Of a stretch of DNA of 64,000 nucleotides, positions 52,318 to 62,088 are shown one piece after another (position 1 is the first letter of the stretch; the number at the start of each line of letters is the position of its first letter). The notes beneath the pieces are model-generated. The model saw only the letters and a program-made list of their open reading frames with translations. It was not told where the DNA came from and did no database searches. The position numbers and the translations under genes were made by a program. Origin of the DNA: Mesobacillus campisalis (GTDB taxonomy: Bacteria > Bacillota > Bacilli > Bacillales > Cytobacillaceae); contig NZ_LAYY01000005.1 of the NCBI RefSeq assembly GCF_000986785.1, positions 168,184-232,183 of the forward strand, given 5' to 3'.

Positions 52318-52781
52318 CCAATATAAAGCTGTCTGCGGAAGAAATCAATATGCTGCTGGGCCAAGAGGGGCCTGAAGAAAATGAACGCAATACGGAGGAG
52401 GAGTTTCCCGCAATGAACCATGAGAAAGAAAGTTCCCAGCCTGGCACTCCGGGGGGAACCCCCAATGTCCAGCCTGTTCAATTTTCAAATCTGGATGATA
52501 GTGCTCCCCATCTCCCGGGAAGTAACAATCTCGACCTTTTGCTTGATATCCCTCTTCAAGTGACCGTCGAGCTGGGACGCACAAAAAAGATGGTAAAAGA
52601 AATCCTGGACGTTTCCCCAGGATCCATTATCGAGCTGGATAAACTGGCGGGCGAGCCTGTTGATATTTTAGTGAACAATAAGTTGATTGCGGTCGGAGAA
52701 GTTGTCGTCATTGATGACAATTTCGGCGTAAGGGTTACGGATATCCTGAGTCCAATGGACCGGATTTCCAAGCTCCGTTAA
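52314..52781 (+). CDS. fliN: flagellar motor switch protein FliN with CheY-binding-like N-terminal motif
   Basis: 155 aa. C-terminal ~75 residues are a FliN/SPOA domain ([26 protein letters not shown]-like [16 protein letters not shown]). Residues 5-15 read [11 protein letters not shown], resembling the EIDALL motif of FliM/FliY. The CheC-like phosphatase domain of B. subtilis FliY (378 aa) is absent and replaced by a ~50-residue acidic linker. Overlaps fliM by 4 nt; cheY, which normally follows, is missing. Confidence 0.88.
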   Translation: MTNIKLSAEEINMLLGQEGPEENERNTEEEFPAMNHEKESSQPGTPGGTPNVQPVQFSNLDDSAPHLPGSNNLDLLLDIPLQVTVELGRTKKMVKEILDVSPGSIIELDKLAGEPVDILVNNKLIAVGEVVVIDDNFGVRVTDILSPMDRISKLR

Positions 52782-52808
52782 TTTGATCTTCTAAGGAGTG
52801 CACCAGAT

Positions 52809-53447
52809 TTGATTCAAAAAGCAGTTATGGTTTGCCTGGCGGCTGCCTTATTCGTATGTTCCTGCCACCCTTTTGCGGCGGCAGCGGAAGAGCCGAATGT
52901 GATGGATTGGCTGAATGAGGAAGAATCCGGGGAACAGCCGGCCGAAACAGCGCCGGATACCAATGCAGGTACAGACAATGCAGGTCCGAACAATGCCATA
53001 GACAAGAGCCCGATTCTGTTAATCAGCCAGCTGCTCTTTTATACGCTCCTGATTGTGGCCATGATTTATGGGCTCATCAAGTTTCTGGCCTCAAGGCAGA
53101 AGAAGCTTCAGCCCAACCAGGCCATCGATTTGATTGGCGGGGCGGCACTTGGAACCAATAAATCGCTTCAGCTCGTCAAGGTGGGCGGGAAGGTGTTCCT
53201 GCTTGGAGTGGCCGACCAAATCACCCTGATCAAGGAGTTTTCAGGTGAAGACGAGCTTGGAACCTTTGAGAATAATCCGAAGGAAACTGCGTCTTTCGCG
53301 AATTCACTGCTGGGCTTAACGAAAAAGCACAGCCAAAGCGGCCAATTCGATCAGCTGTTCAAGCAGAGCCTGAATAAACAAAGGAACAGGCAGAATCAGC
53401 TTGAACAGGACCTGGTTCCAAACGATAAAGAAGGCAGGAACACATGA
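52809..53447 (+). CDS. fliO: flagellar biosynthetic protein FliO (FliZ)
   Basis: 212 aa from TTG 52809 after AAGGAG. Signal-like N-terminus with cleavage near FAAAAEE, an acidic extracytoplasmic stretch, one membrane helix (~residues 72-92) and a cytoplasmic domain with AALGTNKSLQLVKVGGKVFL and LGVADQITLIKEF, as in FliO. Assists FliP assembly. Confidence 0.85.
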   Translation: MIQKAVMVCLAAALFVCSCHPFAAAAEEPNVMDWLNEEESGEQPAETAPDTNAGTDNAGPNNAIDKSPILLISQLLFYTLLIVAMIYGLIKFLASRQKKLQPNQAIDLIGGAALGTNKSLQLVKVGGKVFLLGVADQITLIKEFSGEDELGTFENNPKETASFANSLLGLTKKHSQSGQFDQLFKQSLNKQRNRQNQLEQDLVPNDKEGRNT

Positions 53448-54133
53448 TGGAGAGTCTCCTGCTTTCAGTCGCGATACCGGGAATTGATTTTGGGACTAAC
53501 GCTCCCGAAGATGTGGGAATTACGCTTCAGCTGCTGTTTTTGCTGACGGTTTTGTCGCTCGCTCCCGGGATTTTGATCATGCTGACTTGTTTTACCCGGA
53601 TTGTGATTGTCCTGTCATTCGTGCGGACGGCGCTCGGAACCCAATCGATGCCGCCCAACCAGGTCCTTATCGGTCTGGCCTTGTTTCTGACCTTTTTCGT
53701 GATGGCACCTGTATTCACTGAAATCAATGAAAATGCCTTGCAGCCCTATCTGGCGGGAGACATGCCCCAGGAAGAGGCTCTTGATGCGGCCATCCTGCCT
53801 GTTAAGGAATTCATGGCAAAGCACACGAGGGAAAAGGATTTGGCGCTGTTTTTTAAATACGGCCAGCTGGAGAAACCGGACAGCATCGAAGAGATCCCTT
53901 TGACGGCGCTGATTCCGGCATTTGCCATCAGTGAGCTTAAAACGGCCTTCCAGATCGGGTTTGTCATCTTTATTCCATTTCTAGTCATTGATATGGTGGT
54001 CGCCAGCACCCTGATGGCAATGGGGATGATGATGCTTCCCCCTGTCATGATTTCCCTGCCGTTTAAAATTTTATTATTCGTGCTTGTGGATGGCTGGTAT
54101 TTAATTGTAGAGTCGCTGCTTGTCAGCTTTTAA
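53444..54133 (+). CDS. fliP: flagellar export gate protein FliP
   Basis: 229 aa. LQLLFLLTVLSLAPGILIML, TCFTRIVIVLSFVRTALGTQ and FAISELKTAFQIGFVIFIPF are diagnostic. Five FliP subunits form the core of the type III export gate. Confidence 0.97.
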   Translation: MMESLLLSVAIPGIDFGTNAPEDVGITLQLLFLLTVLSLAPGILIMLTCFTRIVIVLSFVRTALGTQSMPPNQVLIGLALFLTFFVMAPVFTEINENALQPYLAGDMPQEEALDAAILPVKEFMAKHTREKDLALFFKYGQLEKPDSIEEIPLTALIPAFAISELKTAFQIGFVIFIPFLVIDMVVASTLMAMGMMMLPPVMISLPFKILLFVLVDGWYLIVESLLVSF

Positions 54134-54148
54134 GAAGGGGGAAACCTT

Positions 54149-54418
54149 ATGACGCCGGATACGGTCATACACCTGGCGCAACAATCGATCTATACGATAA
54201 TGATGATTTCGGCTCCATTGCTGTTAATTGCACTGGCTGTCGGACTGCTTGTCAGCGTTTTTCAGGCGATGACACAAATCCAGGAGCAAACGCTGGCATT
54301 CATTCCGAAGATCCTGGCCGTGTTTTTGTCGATTGTTGTTTTCGGGCCGTGGATGCTGACGACTTTATTGGATTTTACACGGGAATTGTTCCAGAACCTT
54401 CCACACTTAATCGGGTAG
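54149..54418 (+). CDS. fliQ: flagellar export gate protein FliQ
   Basis: 89 aa, two membrane helices, VSVFQAMTQIQEQTLAFIPK loop between them. ATG 54149 after AGAAGGGGG. Confidence 0.97.
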   Translation: MTPDTVIHLAQQSIYTIMMISAPLLLIALAVGLLVSVFQAMTQIQEQTLAFIPKILAVFLSIVVFGPWMLTTLLDFTRELFQNLPHLIG

Positions 54419-54425
54419 TGAAGAC

Positions 54426-55202
54426 ATGAATATCGTTCTTGAGATGCTTCCCAATTTTCTGCTTGTTTTTGTCCGGGTTACGTCGTTCTTCCTGATTGCG
54501 CCCCTGTTTTCGATGAGGGGAGTGCCAACCCAATACAAGATTGGACTGGCCTTTTTTATTGCTCTGTTCGCTTTTTCACCCGGCCTGGAACAAGAGCCAA
54601 TCATGATGGACGGAAGCTATCTGTTCCTGATTGTAAAAGAGGTATTTGTCGGGCTTGCCATCGGCTTTATCGCAGCGATGCTCTTATACGCTGTCCAGGT
54701 GGCCGGAGCGTTTATCGACTTCCAGATGGGATTCGCCCTTGCCAATGTGATGGACCCGCAGACCGGTGCCCAGGTACCGATCATGGGGCATTTCAAATAT
54801 ATGCTCGCACTGTTGTTCCTGCTTGCCGCCGATGGGCATCACCTCCTGCTTGATGGAGTCATGAGAAGCTTTGTGCTGATTCCCTTGGAAACTGTATCTT
54901 TTTCGCTGGAAAACGGAGAAATCGCCCGCCTGGTGAGCACGATGTTTTTGCAGATGTTCCTGATCGCCATGCAAATGGCTCTGCCGGTTGTCGGCGCCCT
55001 CTTTTTAGTGGATGTCGCGCTCGGGATCCTGGCGAAAACCGTACCGCAGCTCAACATCTTTGCCGTAGGTTTTCCTGTTAAAATCCTGGCCGGGTTTATG
55101 ATGCTGATTCTGGCGATGCCGTTTTTCTTTTATGTGCTTCAGAGTCTGTTTAAAAAAATCATGATCAGCCTGTCGGGGTTGGTCAAGTTATTAGGGGCAT
55201 AA
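54426..55202 (+). CDS. fliR: flagellar export gate protein FliR
   Basis: 258 aa, about six membrane segments, with FLIAPLFSMRGVPTQYKIGL and QMGFALANVMDPQTGAQVPI. Ends one base-triplet before flhB. Confidence 0.96.
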   Translation: MNIVLEMLPNFLLVFVRVTSFFLIAPLFSMRGVPTQYKIGLAFFIALFAFSPGLEQEPIMMDGSYLFLIVKEVFVGLAIGFIAAMLLYAVQVAGAFIDFQMGFALANVMDPQTGAQVPIMGHFKYMLALLFLLAADGHHLLLDGVMRSFVLIPLETVSFSLENGEIARLVSTMFLQMFLIAMQMALPVVGALFLVDVALGILAKTVPQLNIFAVGFPVKILAGFMMLILAMPFFFYVLQSLFKKIMISLSGLVKLLGA

Positions 55203-55205
55203 ATT

Positions 55206-56261
55206 ATGGCTGGTGAAAAAACAGAAAAGGCGACCCCCCAGAGGAGGCAGGAATCGCGAAAGAAAGGGCAGGTGGCCAAAAGTGCCGAAGTGCCCGCGGC
55301 CCTGATCATGCTCGGGAGCTTCCTGCTGCTTAATTTTATCTGGGATGAGCTGCTGGAAGGGCTTCTTGCACTCTATAAAATTCATTTTAATCAGTACATC
55401 ACCTGGGAATTGACTCCCCAAACCATCAGGATTTTGCTTCAGGAAGTAACCTTCAAGGTGTTTACCATCATGCTGCCGGTGGCGGCAGTCGCCATCGTGT
55501 TCGGCGTTTTGGGGAACTTTGTCCAGGTTGGCTCCCTGTTCACAACCGAGCCGCTGAAAATGAAGCTCGAAAAGCTCAATCCGATTGAAGGGGCGAAGAA
55601 AATTTTCTCCATCCGCAGTCTGGTGGAGCTGCTCAAGTCTTTGCTCAAAATCGCGATCATCTCAGCGGCGGCTATTGGGGTGCTGTGGCAGGGAAAGGAC
55701 GAGCTGTTTCTCCTGTCGCAAAAAAGCATTGGCCAATCGCTGTCCTATCTGGCCAAAATGGTGTTCCAGCTTGGTTTGGCCGCTTCGATTATTTTATTAT
55801 GCTTGGCGATATTGGACTATATGTACCAAAAATACGAATTCGAAAAAAGCATCCGGATGTCCAAACAGGATATCCAGGATGAAATGAAAAAATCGGAGGG
55901 GGACCCTCTGATTAAATCAAGGATAAAAGAGAAGCAAAGGCAGCTGGGCATGAACCGGATGATTCAGGATTTGCCCAAGGCAGATGTCCTGATCACCAAC
56001 CCGACGCACTATGCGATTGCCCTTCAGTATGATCCCGAAACGATGGATGCCCCAATGGTGATTGCCATGGGAAAAGACCATCTTGCGCTGAAAATCAAAG
56101 AAAAAGCGAAAGAATTGAACATTGTGACGATGGAAAATAAACCGCTCGCCCGTGCCTTGTATCAGACAGTGGACATCGGCGACTATGTTCCCGAGGATTT
56201 GTTCCAGGCCGTGGCGGAGGTATTAGCATATGTTTACAGATTAAAAGGAAAGATCACCTAG
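55206..56261 (+). CDS. flhB: flagellar export switch protein FlhB
   Basis: 351 aa. N-terminal GEKTEKATPQRRQESRKKGQ, four membrane helices, and the self-cleaving NPTH site in LITNPTHYAIALQYD (residue ~264). Cleavage switches export from hook to filament substrates. Confidence 0.97.
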   Translation: MAGEKTEKATPQRRQESRKKGQVAKSAEVPAALIMLGSFLLLNFIWDELLEGLLALYKIHFNQYITWELTPQTIRILLQEVTFKVFTIMLPVAAVAIVFGVLGNFVQVGSLFTTEPLKMKLEKLNPIEGAKKIFSIRSLVELLKSLLKIAIISAAAIGVLWQGKDELFLLSQKSIGQSLSYLAKMVFQLGLAASIILLCLAILDYMYQKYEFEKSIRMSKQDIQDEMKKSEGDPLIKSRIKEKQRQLGMNRMIQDLPKADVLITNPTHYAIALQYDPETMDAPMVIAMGKDHLALKIKEKAKELNIVTMENKPLARALYQTVDIGDYVPEDLFQAVAEVLAYVYRLKGKIT

Positions 56262-56275
56262 GGAGGAGAACGCGC

Positions 56276-58315
56276 TTGAAACTCAAAGATTTATCGGTCC
56301 TGGTCGCTGTCATCATGATTGTGGTGATGATGGTGATCCCTCTTCCGCCGCTGTTATTGGATATATTGATCCTGATCAATATCAGCCTCTCCTTGACGAT
56401 CATCCTCGTGGCCATGAATACAAAAGAGGCGCTGCAATTTTCGATTTTCCCGTCCCTGTTGCTGCTTACAACCTTGTTCCGACTGGGATTGAACGTTTCC
56501 ACAACTCGGTCGATCCTGACCAATCAAACAGGAGGAGAGGTTGTTGAGACATTTGGTTCCTTCGTTGTGGGCGGCAGTCCGATCATCGGTCTGGTGGTCT
56601 TCCTGATTTTAGTGATTATCCAGTTTCTTGTCATCACAAAAGGATCCGAACGAGTGGCCGAAGTGGCGGCCCGCTTTACCCTGGATTCGATGCCCGGAAA
56701 GCAGATGAGCATTGATGCCGATCTTGGCGCCGGGCTGATCTCCGAAAGCGATGCGAGAAAGCGAAGGGAAAAAATCAGCCAGGAAGCCGATTTTTATGGC
56801 GCCATGGACGGTGCGAGCAAGTTTGTAAAAGGAGACGCGATTGCCGGAATCATCATTACCCTTATTAATATTCTCGGCGGCTTGCTGATTGGTGTGATTG
56901 TCCATCAGATGTCTTTTGGCGAAGCGGCGCAGCTGTTTACGCTCCTGTCGATTGGGGATGGACTCGTCAGCCAGATCCCGGCACTGCTGATTTCCACTGC
57001 AGCAGGGATTGTCGTCACCAGGGCCGCTTCGGATGGCAACCTTGGTAGTGATATCACCAGGCAGCTCTCCGCTTATCCCAAAATGCTGTACGTGGTGGCG
57101 GGAACACTTGCTTTGATTGCGGTCTTTACTCCGATCAACATTTTTTTAATCCTGCCAATTGCGGGCCTTGTCGCTTTCGCCGCCTATAAAATGGATCGTG
57201 CCAGTGCGGCCGAGGAAGCGGTAGTGAACGAAACGGCCGATGACACGCAGGAGCTGGAAAAATTGAAAAGTCCCGAAAGTGTCATGGACCTCCTTCAAGT
57301 CGATTCCATCGAATTCGAATTTGGCTATGGGCTGATTCCGATTGCCGATAAAAACCAGGGCGGCGATTTACTGGACCGGGTGATTATGATCCGGAGGCAA
57401 ATTGCGATTGAACTGGGCATTGTCGTCCCGGTCATCCGGATTCGGGATAATATTCAGCTTCGTCCCAATGAATACACCATCAAAATCAAAGGAAACAAGG
57501 TGGCCTCCGGCGAGATCATGCTCGATCATTACCTGGCCATCTCCCCTGGCATCGACGATGAAAATGTGACCGGGATTGAGACAGTCGAACCGGCCTTTGG
57601 CATGCCAGCTCTGTGGGTCAATGAGGAAATGAAGGAAGAAGCCGAGCTCTCAGGCTACGCGATTGTCGATCCGCCATCTGTCGTCTCCACGCATCTTACG
57701 GAAGTCATCAGGAGGCATGCCCATGAGCTGATCGGAAGGCAGGAGGTCAAATCGCTGATTGACCATGTAAGGGAGACCTCCCCGGCCGTTGTCGAAGAGC
57801 TGATTCCGCAGATGATGACGATCGGCGAAGTGCAGAAAGTGTTAATGAAGCTTTTAAAAGAAAAGGTATCAATCCGAAATTTGCTTGTCATCCTGGAATC
57901 GCTGGCCGATTATGCTGCGCAGACAAAGGACATCGACCTGCTGACGGAATATGTGAGGCAGTCGCTTTCAAGGCAGATTTCCCTGCAGTATGCCAACCAG
58001 AATGAAATCCTGCAGGTGATCACAGCGGGGGCAAGCCTCGAAAAGAAGGTGGCGGAATCGGTGCACCGGACAGAGCAGGGAAATTATTTGTCGCTTGACC
58101 CGGCCACTTCACAGACTATCTATCAGACAATTTCCGAGCAGGCCCAGCAGCTGCAGGCCTCTGGTGTCCAGCCGATTTTGCTGACCTCGCCTGCCATCCG
58201 GATGTATATCCGCCAGTTTCTGGAACGCTATCTGCCGGACCTTACCGTGCTTTCCTATAACGAACTGGAACCAGACATTGAAATTCAAAGCGTCGGAGTG
58301 GTGAATCTATCATGA
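56276..58315 (+). CDS. flhA: flagellar export protein FlhA
   Basis: 679 aa from TTG 56276 after GGGAGGAG. Eight N-terminal membrane helices, the FHIPEP-type signature region (RFTLDSMPGKQMSIDADLGA) and a large cytoplasmic docking domain. Overlaps flhF by 4 nt. Confidence 0.97.
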   Translation: MKLKDLSVLVAVIMIVVMMVIPLPPLLLDILILINISLSLTIILVAMNTKEALQFSIFPSLLLLTTLFRLGLNVSTTRSILTNQTGGEVVETFGSFVVGGSPIIGLVVFLILVIIQFLVITKGSERVAEVAARFTLDSMPGKQMSIDADLGAGLISESDARKRREKISQEADFYGAMDGASKFVKGDAIAGIIITLINILGGLLIGVIVHQMSFGEAAQLFTLLSIGDGLVSQIPALLISTAAGIVVTRAASDGNLGSDITRQLSAYPKMLYVVAGTLALIAVFTPINIFLILPIAGLVAFAAYKMDRASAAEEAVVNETADDTQELEKLKSPESVMDLLQVDSIEFEFGYGLIPIADKNQGGDLLDRVIMIRRQIAIELGIVVPVIRIRDNIQLRPNEYTIKIKGNKVASGEIMLDHYLAISPGIDDENVTGIETVEPAFGMPALWVNEEMKEEAELSGYAIVDPPSVVSTHLTEVIRRHAHELIGRQEVKSLIDHVRETSPAVVEELIPQMMTIGEVQKVLMKLLKEKVSIRNLLVILESLADYAAQTKDIDLLTEYVRQSLSRQISLQYANQNEILQVITAGASLEKKVAESVHRTEQGNYLSLDPATSQTIYQTISEQAQQLQASGVQPILLTSPAIRMYIRQFLERYLPDLTVLSYNELEPDIEIQSVGVVNLS

Positions 58316-59508
58316 GGCTAAAAACATACACCGTAAACAGCATGCCTGAAGGAATGGCGCAGATTAAAAAAGATATGGGTGAAGATGCCCTGATTTTAAA
58401 TACAAAAAAGGTGAAAACCCGCGGCTTTTTCGGATTGTTCACGAAGGAAAAGCTCGAAATTATCGCGGCGGTCGAGACGGAGCCGGCTAAACACGAGGCC
58501 AAGCCGGCAGAACACATGCCTTATCCAAAAGAGGCACCGGACGCCAAGGGGCATCATGGCCATGCTTTTGCCCAGGTAATGGCTGGACGGAAAGCTGCAC
58601 AGCCGGAAAGGAATGGACTTTATCCTGAACCCGAAGAGAGCAGCTCAAGCGAGCTTATGCGTGAACTGAAGAATATCAAAAAAATGATGGTCCAGGTGAT
58701 GGAGGAAGACCGGCTGCCGCAATCAATCCAATTGGTTAATGAAAAATTAACCCGGCAGGAAGTGGCTCCCGAAATCCGGTCGGAAATCCTCGCAAGTCTG
58801 ATGGCGCAGGCGGGGCAGCAGGATGGGTTCACAAGTGAACAAGCGCGTGCCGCCGCACAGCGCAAAATCATTCATATCATCAACACTCATCAAAGAACCC
58901 ACGAGGCAAAAAACAGCGGGTTGATTTGCTTCGCTGGTCCTACGGGGGTAGGCAAAACAACGACCATCGCCAAGATAGCGGCGGATTATCTTTTGAACGC
59001 CGATAAAAAGGTTGGCCTTATCACATCGGATACGTATCGGATCGCAGCGGTCGAGCAATTAAAAACATATGCCGGAATTTTGAATATCCCCATCAAAATT
59101 GTCCAGTCTGCTGCCGAAGTGAGCCAGGCAGTATCAGAGCTGAGTTCCTGCGACGTCATCCTGATGGATACAGCCGGGAGGAATTATCAGCAAAAACAGT
59201 ACATTCAGGAACTGGAGATGCTCCTTGCCGGCTCTCGCAAGGTTCAGACCAATGTTGTGCTGAGCCTTACTTCCAAATATGAAGATATGAAAAAAATGAT
59301 TGATAACTTCCAGGCGATTGAGATGGACCAGCTGATTTTGACCAAAAAGGATGAGACCAGTTCATATGGCAGCATCCTTAACCTGTTCCATGAATACTCG
59401 ATCCCATTGCGGTATATCACCGATGGACAAAACGTCCCGGATGATATTATCAGTGTTACTCCTGAGTTCATTGCAGACCTTTTATTGGGAGAAGATGAGA
59501 ATGATTGA
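58312..59508 (+). CDS. flhF: flagellar SRP-family GTPase FlhF
   Basis: 398 aa. N-terminal basic B domain to ~170 (MPEGMAQIKKDMGEDALILN start), then NG domain with P-loop GPTGVGKTTT, SDTYRIAAVEQLKTYA, and LMDTAGRNYQ. FlhF sets the position and number of flagella; FlhG stimulates its GTPase. Confidence 0.96.
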   Translation: MRLKTYTVNSMPEGMAQIKKDMGEDALILNTKKVKTRGFFGLFTKEKLEIIAAVETEPAKHEAKPAEHMPYPKEAPDAKGHHGHAFAQVMAGRKAAQPERNGLYPEPEESSSSELMRELKNIKKMMVQVMEEDRLPQSIQLVNEKLTRQEVAPEIRSEILASLMAQAGQQDGFTSEQARAAAQRKIIHIINTHQRTHEAKNSGLICFAGPTGVGKTTTIAKIAADYLLNADKKVGLITSDTYRIAAVEQLKTYAGILNIPIKIVQSAAEVSQAVSELSSCDVILMDTAGRNYQQKQYIQELEMLLAGSRKVQTNVVLSLTSKYEDMKKMIDNFQAIEMDQLILTKKDETSSYGSILNLFHEYSIPLRYITDGQNVPDDIISVTPEFIADLLLGEDEND

Positions 59509-60370
59509 CCAAGCCAGACAATTGCGGGAAAAAGTCCGCCAAAAGGAAACCCAGGCGGTGCAAAGAAGGACACGCATCATTGCCGTCACAAGCGGAAAAG
59601 GCGGTGTGGGAAAATCCAACTTTGCCGTGAATTTCGCGCTGAGCCTTGTGAGGCAAAACAAAAAAGTCCTGATTTTCGACGTTGACCTCGGATTTGCCAA
59701 TGTCGATGTATTATTGGGGCGGTCCCCCATTGAAACGATCGCGACCATGCTCGAGAAGGATTTGTCTGTATGGGACATCATCGAGGAAGGCCCGGATGGC
59801 TTATTGTTCATTTCAGGCGGAACAGGCTTTAATGACTTATTCTCTTTCGATGAAACCAGGATGAATAAGTTCCTGCATGAATTAAGCGCCATCCAGGGAC
59901 ATGTGGACTACATCATCCTCGATACCGGCGCTGGCCTCTCTCAGGAAAATTTGCGATTCATTTTGGCCGCCGATGAGGTCATTTTGGTCACCACTCCTGA
60001 ACCGACAGCACTTACCGACGCCTATGCGGTCGTGAAAATGGTCCACTCAACGGACCAAAACGTCGTGATGAAGCTTATCATCAACCAGTGTACTAGTGAC
60101 AAAGAAGGAATCCAGACAGCCGCCAATTTTAAAAAAGTGACAGAGAGGTTTTTAAATAAATCCATTAGCACTCTTGGGTTTATTCCCAGTGATGCCCATG
60201 TCGCCAGTTCGGTAAAAAGGCAGGCTCCGTTTCTGCTGAGCTTTCCGAACTGCCAGGCTGCTATGGCTGTGCAGCAGATTGCCTGTGAATTCCTGGAGCA
60301 GCCGGCTCCTCCTAAGCTTGGAGTCAAAGGTTTCCTATTAAAAATGCTTTTTAAAAACCAGTCGTCATAG
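59501..60370 (+). CDS. flhG: MinD-like ATPase FlhG (YlxH)
   Basis: 289 aa from ATG 59501, with GGAG 9 nt upstream; the ORF reaches back to 59351 inside flhF. N-terminal DQARQLREKVRQK segment is the FlhF-activating helix, followed by deviant Walker A TSGKGGVGKS, and LIFDVDLGFANVDVLLG. Controls flagellar number and patterning. In B. subtilis cheB-cheA-cheW-cheC-cheD follow; here sigD starts directly after the stop. Confidence 0.95.
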   Translation: MIDQARQLREKVRQKETQAVQRRTRIIAVTSGKGGVGKSNFAVNFALSLVRQNKKVLIFDVDLGFANVDVLLGRSPIETIATMLEKDLSVWDIIEEGPDGLLFISGGTGFNDLFSFDETRMNKFLHELSAIQGHVDYIILDTGAGLSQENLRFILAADEVILVTTPEPTALTDAYAVVKMVHSTDQNVVMKLIINQCTSDKEGIQTAANFKKVTERFLNKSISTLGFIPSDAHVASSVKRQAPFLLSFPNCQAAMAVQQIACEFLEQPAPPKLGVKGFLLKMLFKNQSS

Positions 60371-61162
60371 GTGGTGAAACTTCTTTTGAAAACTAAGATA
60401 TCACAAGCAGACCTCGGCCAATGGGAAAAGTGGAAAACAGAGCGCGATCCTGATGCGGGAAACTATTTAGTGGAGAAATACCATCACTTAATGGACTATG
60501 TGATCCAGCGCTTTATGATCAGCCTTCCGAAAACAGTCCAAAAAGAGGATATCCAAAGCTATGCCTATGAAGGAATGCTCGATGCCATTGACAAGTTCAA
60601 TCTGGATGGGGAGTTCAAGTTCGAGACATATGCAGCCTGGAGAATAAAGGGGGCGATCATCGACGGCCTCAGGCAAAGTGACTGGCTGCCGAGATCTGTA
60701 AGGGAAAAAGTCAAAAAAGTCGAAAAGGCATATGCGGTTTTGGAGCAGAGAAATGGAACATCGGCTAGTGATGAAGAGGTTTGCACGTATCTGGGAATCA
60801 CCAAAGCCGAGCTGAACAAAACGGTATCCGAAGCGGCCTTGTCCTCGATGATTTCCATTGATGAAACTATCCAGGATGATGAAAACGACCAGGTAGGAAG
60901 GTACAATGTGATTAAAAATGAGAAGGCGGAATCGCCGGAAGCCCATTTGTACGCACAGCTTTTAAAAGAATCACTGGCAAAAGCGATTGAACTTCTGCCA
61001 GAAAAGGAAAAGCTGGTGGTTACCCTTTGCTATTTCGAGGAATTGAAATTGACTGAAATTGCCGAAGTGCTCAATTTAAGCGTCTCCCGCATTTCCCAGC
61101 TGCATTCCAAAGCCATGCTGCGTTTAAATGCGGCGATACTCTCTGTCCAGGAAAACTATTAA
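60371..61162 (+). CDS. sigD: motility RNA polymerase sigma factor SigD (FliA family)
   Basis: 263 aa from GTG 60371 (GTG 60374 or TTG 60386 possible), immediately after flhG. Region 2 FKFETYAAWRIKGAIIDGLR and SDWLPRSVREK, region 3, and region 4 KLTEIAEVLNLSVSRISQLH. Recognises TAAA-N15-GCCGATAA promoters, of which three lie in this window. Held by FlgM. Confidence 0.96.
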   Translation: MVKLLLKTKISQADLGQWEKWKTERDPDAGNYLVEKYHHLMDYVIQRFMISLPKTVQKEDIQSYAYEGMLDAIDKFNLDGEFKFETYAAWRIKGAIIDGLRQSDWLPRSVREKVKKVEKAYAVLEQRNGTSASDEEVCTYLGITKAELNKTVSEAALSSMISIDETIQDDENDQVGRYNVIKNEKAESPEAHLYAQLLKESLAKAIELLPEKEKLVVTLCYFEELKLTEIAEVLNLSVSRISQLHSKAMLRLNAAILSVQENY

Positions 61163-61200
61163 TGGATTTGCGAGATTTATAGAAGGTTAAGGTGAACAGT

Positions 61201-61629
61201 ATGGATTGGATATTATTGGGGTTAAGCGTGCTGCTAAGTGCCGTCTCGATTGTGATATTGATGCAGTCCAGGAATTCGAAGGAAGCTGGCGCAGCGGACG
61301 GTGTACAAGCTATTCAGCAAAGCTTGGAAGAATTCGTGGCTAAAATGGAAGCGGAAAATGACCAGCTTTATCAAAAACTGGTGCACTACATGAAGGCAGA
61401 ACAAAGGGCAGCATGGGAAAGAATTCAGCTCCTGGAGGAGAAAGTCCGGGTGCTGGAGGAGGAACGGGGACAGACCGCTGTTGTCCAGAAGGATGACGAA
61501 GAGGACAAGGTTTTGCAGCTGTATAAGCAAGGCTTTTCAGCAAAACAAATTGGCAAAGCCCTTTTATTGGACCATGGCAAAGTTGAGCTGATGATCAATC
61601 TGTTTAATAAACGGCAAATCTCCAAGTAA
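61201..61629 (+). CDS. SwrB/YlxL-like membrane-anchored coiled-coil protein
   Basis: 142 aa from ATG 61201 after AAGGTGA. One N-terminal membrane helix (WILLGLSVLLSAVSIVILM), a coiled coil (~35-100) and a C-terminal helix-turn-helix-like segment LYKQGFSAKQIGKALLLDHG. The position after sigD and the layout match SwrB (YlxL), which promotes assembly of the flagellar export apparatus in B. subtilis. Homology is partly inferred from context. Confidence 0.7.
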   Translation: MDWILLGLSVLLSAVSIVILMQSRNSKEAGAADGVQAIQQSLEEFVAKMEAENDQLYQKLVHYMKAEQRAAWERIQLLEEKVRVLEEERGQTAVVQKDDEEDKVLQLYKQGFSAKQIGKALLLDHGKVELMINLFNKRQISK

Positions 61630-61645
61630 AAAGGAAGTGCTTCAT

Positions 61646-62074
61646 TTGCGAATTGAAAGACAGGCGAACTTTCCGGTTGGGCAGCTGCAAAAGGGAACAG
61701 GGGAAAGTAGGTCAGCCAGTACTTTTTCCAGCATGATGAACAGATCGCAGTCCAAACTGCAGCTGGAATCCCTGATGCCCCATCTGGAAATGCAGGGCCA
61801 AAACCTGGTCCAGTCGAGGACCATTGAACACCTGCGGGATTATAAAAAAGCCGTCAAAGAGTTTGTCAGGGAAGCGGTGAATTCCGGGCTGCAGCTATCC
61901 GATAAACAAAGCTATCATCACAGCGGCAGCATGAAGACCCATCAGATTGTGGAAAAAGTGGACCAAAAGCTGCTTGAGCTCCATGACGAGGTCATGGGCA
62001 AGGAGGAACGCGGGCTGGAAGTCCTGAGGCTGGTAGGAGAAATCAAAGGTTTGCTCATTAATTTATACATGTAA
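61646..62074 (+). CDS. YaaR-family (DUF327) protein
   Basis: 142 aa from TTG 61646 (AAGGA 10 nt upstream; GTG 61637 also in frame). Helical, with DYKKAVKEFVREAVNSGLQL and KTHQIVEKVDQKLLELHDEV, then GEIKGLLINLYM, which resemble the YaaR family of unknown function. Occurrence inside a flagellar operon suggests a motility-related role; no mechanism can be given. Confidence 0.75.
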   Translation: MRIERQANFPVGQLQKGTGESRSASTFSSMMNRSQSKLQLESLMPHLEMQGQNLVQSRTIEHLRDYKKAVKEFVREAVNSGLQLSDKQSYHHSGSMKTHQIVEKVDQKLLELHDEVMGKEERGLEVLRLVGEIKGLLINLYM

Positions 62075-62088
62075 CAGGAGAGAAAGAT

